Assembly: GCA_045660865.1 (NCBI GenBank)
Contig: JAZREP010000014.1
Location: forward strand, 73,674-137,673
Direction of reading: 5' to 3'
DNA: 64,000 nucleotides
Origin: CAZRRV01 sp045660865
GTDB lineage: Bacteria > Bacillota > Clostridia > Oscillospirales > Acutalibacteraceae
Below, piece after piece: positions 60,632 through 64,000 of this stretch. The position numbers were made by a program, and so were the translations under genes. Positions within the stretch are counted from its first letter, which is position 1, and the number at the start of each line of letters is the position of its first letter. The notes under the pieces were generated by a model. It saw nothing but the letters and a program-made list of their open reading frames with translations. It had not been told where the DNA came from and ran no database searches.

Positions 60632-61903
60632 ATGTTAGGGTATCTAAAACCAAAATTCTTTTCAGTTATGAAAAGTTATACAAAGGCTCAGTTTATTAAA
60701 GATTTATCGGCGGGTTTGATTGTAGCAATAATTGCTTTACCGCTTTCGATAGCGTTGGCGCTTGCATCTGGTGTTGCTCCCGAATGCGGAATTTATACCG
60801 CAATTGCGTCAGGCTTTTTTGTGGCGCTGTTAGGCGGTAGCCGCGTACAAATATCAGGTCCAACGGCCGCATTTACAACTATAGTTGCAGGTGTTGTGGC
60901 AACACAGGGTATGGACGGATTATTTATTGCAACGGTTATTGCCGGAATAATGCTTATTTTAATGGGATTGTTAAAGCTTGGCAGATTGATTAGATTTATT
61001 CCACACTCGATTACCGTTGGATTTACCGGTGGTATTGCGGTAACAATTTTACTTGGTCAAATTAAGGACTTTTTGGGTATTACATATGCAGTAGGGGTGC
61101 GTCCTGTTGAAACCATTGAAAAAATGGAAGCAAATTTTGAGTATTTAAACACGTTTTCATTTGAGGCTTTGATAATAGGAGTTATTAGTCTTGCGATACT
61201 TATTGTGTATCCAAAACTTGAAAAACGAATTCCCGCATCACTAATTGCCGTAGTTATCGGTGCTGTTTTAGTTGGATTAATACCTGCTTTTTCAAACGGG
61301 GTTAACACTATTGGAGAACTCTATAAAATTCCATCAGGTTTGCCAAAAATTAATTTTTCTCAAATGGATTTCGGTACTGCAAAAATTGTTGCAGTTTTAC
61401 CCGATGCCGTAACAATAGCACTTTTGGCAGCCATTGAATCGCTGCTTTCTTGTGTTGTGGCGGATGGGATGATAGACTCAAAGCACAACTCAAATGCCGA
61501 ACTTTTAGCGCAAGGTGTTGGTAATATTGCAAGTGTTATGTTTGGCGGTATTGCGGCCACGGGTGCTATTGCCAGAACAGCAGCGAACATCAAAAACGGT
61601 GGTAGGACTCCTGTTGCGGCTATGGTACACTCGGCAGTGCTTTTGTTAGTACTTTTATTCTTAATGCCGTATGCCGAGCTTATCCCAATGCCTGTTATTG
61701 CCGCGATTTTGTTTATTGTGGCTTATAATATGAGCGAGTGGCGAAAGTTTGTTGTGATAGTAAAATCAAGGAAAATAGCCGATGTTTTAATTCTTGTTAT
61801 AACTTTTGTGCTTACGGTTATATTTGATTTAGTTGTTGCCATTGCGGTTGGCATGATTTTACACTATTTAATTGTTTTAATAAAAATATTAATTAAAAGA
61901 TAA
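60632..61903 (+). CDS. SulP family anion transporter without STAS domain
   Basis: This is a 423-residue membrane protein. The SulP entry region FIKDLSAGLIVAIIALPLSIALA, ASGVAPECGIYTAIASGF and GGSRVQISGPTAAF are clear, with about 12-14 helices. SulP proteins carry sulfate, bicarbonate or dicarboxylates. The protein ends right after the last helix, so the usual C-terminal STAS domain is missing. ATG 60632 is chosen with AAAGGGG eight bases before it; an ATG at 60614 lacks a site. The gene sits between two copies of the spoIVB tail block, which suggests it was added to this locus. Confidence 0.9.
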   Translation: MLGYLKPKFFSVMKSYTKAQFIKDLSAGLIVAIIALPLSIALALASGVAPECGIYTAIASGFFVALLGGSRVQISGPTAAFTTIVAGVVATQGMDGLFIATVIAGIMLILMGLLKLGRLIRFIPHSITVGFTGGIAVTILLGQIKDFLGITYAVGVRPVETIEKMEANFEYLNTFSFEALIIGVISLAILIVYPKLEKRIPASLIAVVIGAVLVGLIPAFSNGVNTIGELYKIPSGLPKINFSQMDFGTAKIVAVLPDAVTIALLAAIESLLSCVVADGMIDSKHNSNAELLAQGVGNIASVMFGGIAATGAIARTAANIKNGGRTPVAAMVHSAVLLLVLLFLMPYAELIPMPVIAAILFIVAYNMSEWRKFVVIVKSRKIADVLILVITFVLTVIFDLVVAIAVGMILHYLIVLIKILIKR

Positions 61904-61904
61904 T

Positions 61905-61977
61905 TTTTCGTTGGGGAAATTGATAAGACAGGGGACGATTCTGCAGCTTAATATGTTGGTCCTATATTGACACACTC
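61905..61977. other. Spacer with mobile-repeat-like remnant between sulP and the spoIVB fragment
   Basis: This non-coding stretch holds GACAGGGGACGATTCT near 61927-61942. From memory it resembles the GGGGACGGTTCT-type repeats found around IS200-like tyrosine transposases in Firmicutes. No transposase or clear paired repeat is present, so this is at most a remnant. Confidence 0.35.
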
Positions 61978-62124
61978 GTGAGTGGGAGTCCCATAATACA
62001 GGACGGAAAGCTCATTGGTGCCGTCACTCACGTTTTTGTTGACGACTCCACCAAAGGCTACGGCATATTCGCCGAAAATATGCTTGAAACGGCAACAGCC
62101 GCAAAACTCAAAAAAGCATCATAA
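61978..62124 (+). pseudogene. Detached 3' fragment of a second spoIVB copy
   Basis: A 48-codon open frame (GTG 61978, TAA 62122) encodes SGSPIIQDGKLIGAVTH and onward to KLKKAS, matching the last part of SpoIVB, including the catalytic serine. Over the first 38 residues only one differs (Pro to Ser), while most codon third positions that differ are silent, so the copy diverged as a working gene before it was cut off. The histidine and PDZ parts are absent and there is no ribosome site, so no active protein is expected. Confidence 0.9.
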
Positions 62125-62125
62125 A

Positions 62126-62156
62126 AAACACGCCGAATTTCGGCGTGTTTTTATTT
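62126..62156 (+). terminator. Terminator after the spoIVB fragment
   Basis: AAACACGCCG (62126-62135) and CGGCGTGTTT (62141-62150) form a 10-bp stem followed by TTATTTT. It occupies the same place as the spoIVB terminator in copy A. Confidence 0.88.
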
Positions 62157-62162
62157 TGCGGA

Positions 62163-62191
62163 TTGAAAAATTTTGATTTTTATGATACAAT
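62163..62191 (+). promoter_or_regulatory. Promoter of the HAD phosphatase gene
   Basis: TTGAAA (62163-62168) and TACAAT (62186-62191) have a 17-base spacer, 34 bases before the start codon. Confidence 0.65.
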
Positions 62192-62225
62192 ATCGGTATT
62201 ATATTAGGCATTAAAAGGAGTAAAA

Positions 62226-63020
62226 ATGAAGGAAAGATTAAAGGATATCAAATTGTTTTTATTTGATATGGATGGGACTTTATATCTTGGAAACAAGCTT
62301 TATGATTTTACCGAAGAATTGTTAAGTAAGATTAAGTCGAATGGAAAAAGATATATGTTTATGACTAACAATTCATCAAAAAGTGTTAAAGATTATATAT
62401 TAAAGCTTGAAAGCCTTGGTATAAAAGCGGAGTATGAGGATTTTATAACCTCTTCACAGGCTACTGCTTATTATCTAAAAGAGCATTACAACGATGCAAA
62501 GCTTTATGTTTGCGGAACTAGGTCTTTTAAAGATGAGCTTATCAGCAACGGATTTACATTGACCGAGGATTTATCAGAGGTTGATTGTATTGTTATGGGC
62601 TTTGATACAGAGCTTACATTTAAAAAGCTTGAGGATATTTCAAAATTGCTTTGCACCCGTCCTAATATACCTTATATTGCTTCTAATCCCGATTACGTGT
62701 GTCCTACCGAATTTGGAAGTGTGCCTGATTGCGGAAGCGTTAGTGATATGCTTTATAATGTTTCGGGCCGTCGTCCCATTTTCATCGGCAAACCCGAACC
62801 GCTTATGCCGTTACTGGCAATGAAAAAAACTAACTTTACAGTTAGCGAAACGGCAGTAATTGGGGACAGGATATACACCGATGTTAAAAGCGGGCTCAAT
62901 GCAGGTGCTTTGGCAGTTCTTGTTATGAGTGGGGAAACAACAGAGCAAATTTTACAAGAGTCAGACGTTAAACCGGATTTAGTATTAAAGGATGCCGGCG
63001 AAATTATCGAATATTTGTAA
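62226..63020 (+). CDS. HAD-IIA family phosphatase (NagD-like)
   Basis: This is a 264-residue cytosolic HAD hydrolase. Motif I is LFLFDMDGTLYLGN (nucleophile and acid/base aspartates), motif II is FMTNNSSKS, the C2 cap lies between, and GKPEPLM and IGDRIYTDVKSG form motifs III and IV. Substrates of this class include sugar phosphates, nucleotides and p-nitrophenyl phosphate; none can be assigned. It stands alone between its promoter and a terminator, in the spoIVB-spo0A interval. Confidence 0.92.
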   Translation: MKERLKDIKLFLFDMDGTLYLGNKLYDFTEELLSKIKSNGKRYMFMTNNSSKSVKDYILKLESLGIKAEYEDFITSSQATAYYLKEHYNDAKLYVCGTRSFKDELISNGFTLTEDLSEVDCIVMGFDTELTFKKLEDISKLLCTRPNIPYIASNPDYVCPTEFGSVPDCGSVSDMLYNVSGRRPIFIGKPEPLMPLLAMKKTNFTVSETAVIGDRIYTDVKSGLNAGALAVLVMSGETTEQILQESDVKPDLVLKDAGEIIEYL

Positions 63021-63028
63021 TAGTTGTG

Positions 63029-63061
63029 GGAGGGGTGTTAATTAAACACTCCGCCTTTTTT
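63029..63061 (+). terminator. Terminator after the HAD gene
   Basis: GGAGGGGTGTT and AACACTCCGCC pair with one mismatch and one G-T wobble around an AT loop, followed by six T. Confidence 0.75.
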
Positions 63062-63160
63062 GTCGAAAATATCGTTTGCGACATAAACTTTTGAAAAAAT
63101 TACTAATTTTTTCCAATTTACCTCTTGCAATATTTTGACATAAATGGTAAAATCTACCAT
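63061..63160 (+). promoter_or_regulatory. spo0A promoter region with 0A-box candidates
   Basis: TTGCAA (63125-63130) and TAAAAT (63148-63153) with a 17-base spacer form a likely sigma-A promoter; TTGACA at 63135 is an alternative -35 with a poorer -10. TGTCGAA at 63061-63067 matches the Spo0A box core, and a near match TGTCGCA lies on the minus strand at 63077-63083. ATGGTA-N5-TACCAT (63144-63160) is a perfect inverted repeat over the -10. These point to autoregulation and perhaps a second regulator. Confidence 0.6.
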
Positions 63161-63186
63161 ATCACAAAGATTTAGGAGGAAAAACG

Positions 63187-63951
63187 ATGGAAAATAAGTT
63201 GAAAGTAATTATTGCAGACGATACCACCGAATTTGGTCAAAATTGTTCGAAGATTTTAAAAAGTTTAAATATGGAGGTATATCTCTGCGCAAAGGACGGA
63301 AACAGAGTTATTGAAAGTATTAAGACAATAAAGCCTGATGCGGTGCTTGTTGATATATTTATGACAAATCTTGATGCGCTGGGTGTTATTAAATTTGCAA
63401 ACAGTCTGGAAGGGTATAAGCCACAAATATTTGTAATGTCGAGTTTTGATAATCCGCAACTGGAAATTCAAACCTTAAATGCAGGCGCTGCTTATTATTT
63501 GATTAAGCCGTTTGATATTCATGTTCTTGCAGAAAGAATTATACAAATGACAAGCCGTCAAACAAAAGAAACAGGCAAGGATGATAGTTTAACTGATTCT
63601 GATTTAGAACTTATGATAACAGAGATTATTCATCAAATTGGCGTTCCTGCACATATTAAAGGTTATCACTATTTAAGGGAGGCAATTGTGCTGTCAGTAC
63701 AAAATGCCGATATTATAAATTCAGTAACTAAGGTTTTATATCCTACTGTTGCCAAGCGTCACCAGACCACCGCCTCACGTGTTGAGCGTGCAATAAGACA
63801 CGCTATTGAGGTTGCTTGGGACAGAGGTAACGTTGATGTGCTGAATTCCTATTTCGGATACACGATTGATAATAATCGAGGAAAACCTACCAACAGTGAA
63901 TTTATAGCAATGATTGCAGACAAACTGCGTTTGCGCCTTAAAATAGCATAA
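63187..63951 (+). CDS. spo0A: Sporulation master regulator Spo0A
   Basis: This is a 254-residue response regulator. The receiver domain has the acidic pair in IIADDTTEF, the phosphoacceptor aspartate in DAVLVDIFMTNLD (Asp near 56), and the switch lysine in YYLIKPFD. The C-terminal Spo0A effector domain has the highly conserved recognition helix TTASRVERAIRHAIEVAW. Phosphorylated Spo0A binds TGTCGAA boxes and starts sporulation. AGGAGG precedes the ATG. Together with spoIVB and SpoIIIE-type FtsK it shows a spore-forming lineage; completeness of the pathway cannot be seen here. Confidence 0.97.
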   Translation: MENKLKVIIADDTTEFGQNCSKILKSLNMEVYLCAKDGNRVIESIKTIKPDAVLVDIFMTNLDALGVIKFANSLEGYKPQIFVMSSFDNPQLEIQTLNAGAAYYLIKPFDIHVLAERIIQMTSRQTKETGKDDSLTDSDLELMITEIIHQIGVPAHIKGYHYLREAIVLSVQNADIINSVTKVLYPTVAKRHQTTASRVERAIRHAIEVAWDRGNVDVLNSYFGYTIDNNRGKPTNSEFIAMIADKLRLRLKIA

Positions 63952-63955
63952 AAAA

Positions 63956-63981
63956 CCCGCCGTGCTTTCACGGCGGTTTTT
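63956..63981 (+). terminator. Terminator after spo0A
   Basis: CCGCCGTG (63957-63964) and CACGGCGG (63969-63976) form an 8-bp stem with a CTTT loop, followed by five T. Confidence 0.92.
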
Positions 63982-64000
63982 ATTATAGTAAACAATCAAT

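Larger units (their letters stand above)
61979..62191 (+). repeat. Block copy B: spoIVB 3' fragment, terminator and promoter
   Basis: This is the second copy of the block at 60357-60586. Coding tail, hairpin and TTGAAA-N17-TACAAT promoter occur in the same order. It flanks sulP on the right. Confidence 0.85.

Noticed and set aside
1..64000. CRISPR arrays, tRNA or rRNA genes, prophage or intact insertion sequences
   Set aside because: Reading the intergenic regions showed no regularly spaced repeats, no tRNA cloverleaf, no rRNA sequence and no transposase or phage frame. I could not run a search, so short degenerate cases may be missed.

Overview
The window is a 64-kb piece of a chromosome from an endospore-forming member of the Clostridia, most likely an anaerobe of the Oscillospirales/Ruminococcaceae type. 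The evidence is spo0A and spoIVB, an ispH-rpsA gene fusion, an Asp-type T-box ahead of hisS-aspS, the tepA-ylzJ-spoIIIE/ftsK block, a yerC-type TrpR relative, a LexA (CGAAC-N4-GTTC type) box at dinB, AT-rich DNA, many TTG/GTG starts with strong AGGAGG-like ribosome sites, and T-tailed hairpin terminators. The order and species are inference. No rRNA, tRNA, CRISPR array, phage gene or intact insertion sequence is visible; genes are dense and mostly housekeeping.

Layout. 1-8 kb: end of prfB, then alaS, a HIT protein, a phosphoribosyltransferase, a ComEC-like membrane protein with a degenerate C-terminus, holA, a Toprim RNase M5-like protein and yqgF/ruvX. 8-12.3 kb: minus-strand DUF188 and RluA genes, radC, minus-strand pncB with a perfect palindrome over its promoter, and a small Ser/Thr-rich lipoprotein. 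12.4-17 kb: a solitary MinD-like ATPase, a methylglyoxal synthase homologue with changed active-site residues, the T-box and hisS-aspS. 17-22.7 kb: tepA, ylzJ, ftsK/spoIIIE, ygiQ, DUF3006 and DUF378 genes. 22.8-31.8 kb: an rRNA methyltransferase fused to an ASCH domain, nadE, argH, pyk, a phosphoglucosamine mutase fused to an XRE helix-turn-helix, and nagB. 31.8-33.8 kb (minus): yerC, a methyltransferase and hslO. 33.9-44.6 kb: uvrA, a DUF5685/J-domain/membrane-protein trio, a BaiN-like flavoprotein, cmk, plsC, ispH-rpsA, and minus-strand dinB under a LexA box. 44.7-59.1 kb: a cation/proton antiporter, nth and the division/cell-wall cluster mraZ-rsmH-ftsL-pbp-murE-mraY-ftsW-murG-murA-ftsQ-ftsZ, which lacks murF, murD and murC. 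59.3-64 kb: spoIVB, a SulP-type transporter, a detached second copy of the spoIVB 3' end, a HAD phosphatase and spo0A.

How the parts fit. Peptidoglycan and division genes dominate, and the HTH-GlmM/NagB pair sits at the amino-sugar branch point that feeds them. The T-box couples hisS-aspS expression to uncharged tRNA-Asp. The most unusual features are the HTH-GlmM fusion, with palindromes in its promoter and before nagB, and the spoIVB-spo0A interval, where sulP lies between two diverged copies of the same block (spoIVB tail, terminator, promoter). The latter looks like the scar of a recombination or gene-acquisition event. Other points worth a look are the altered methylglyoxal synthase, the methyltransferase-ASCH fusion, the pncB palindrome and a 17-bp hairpin before the division PBP gene.
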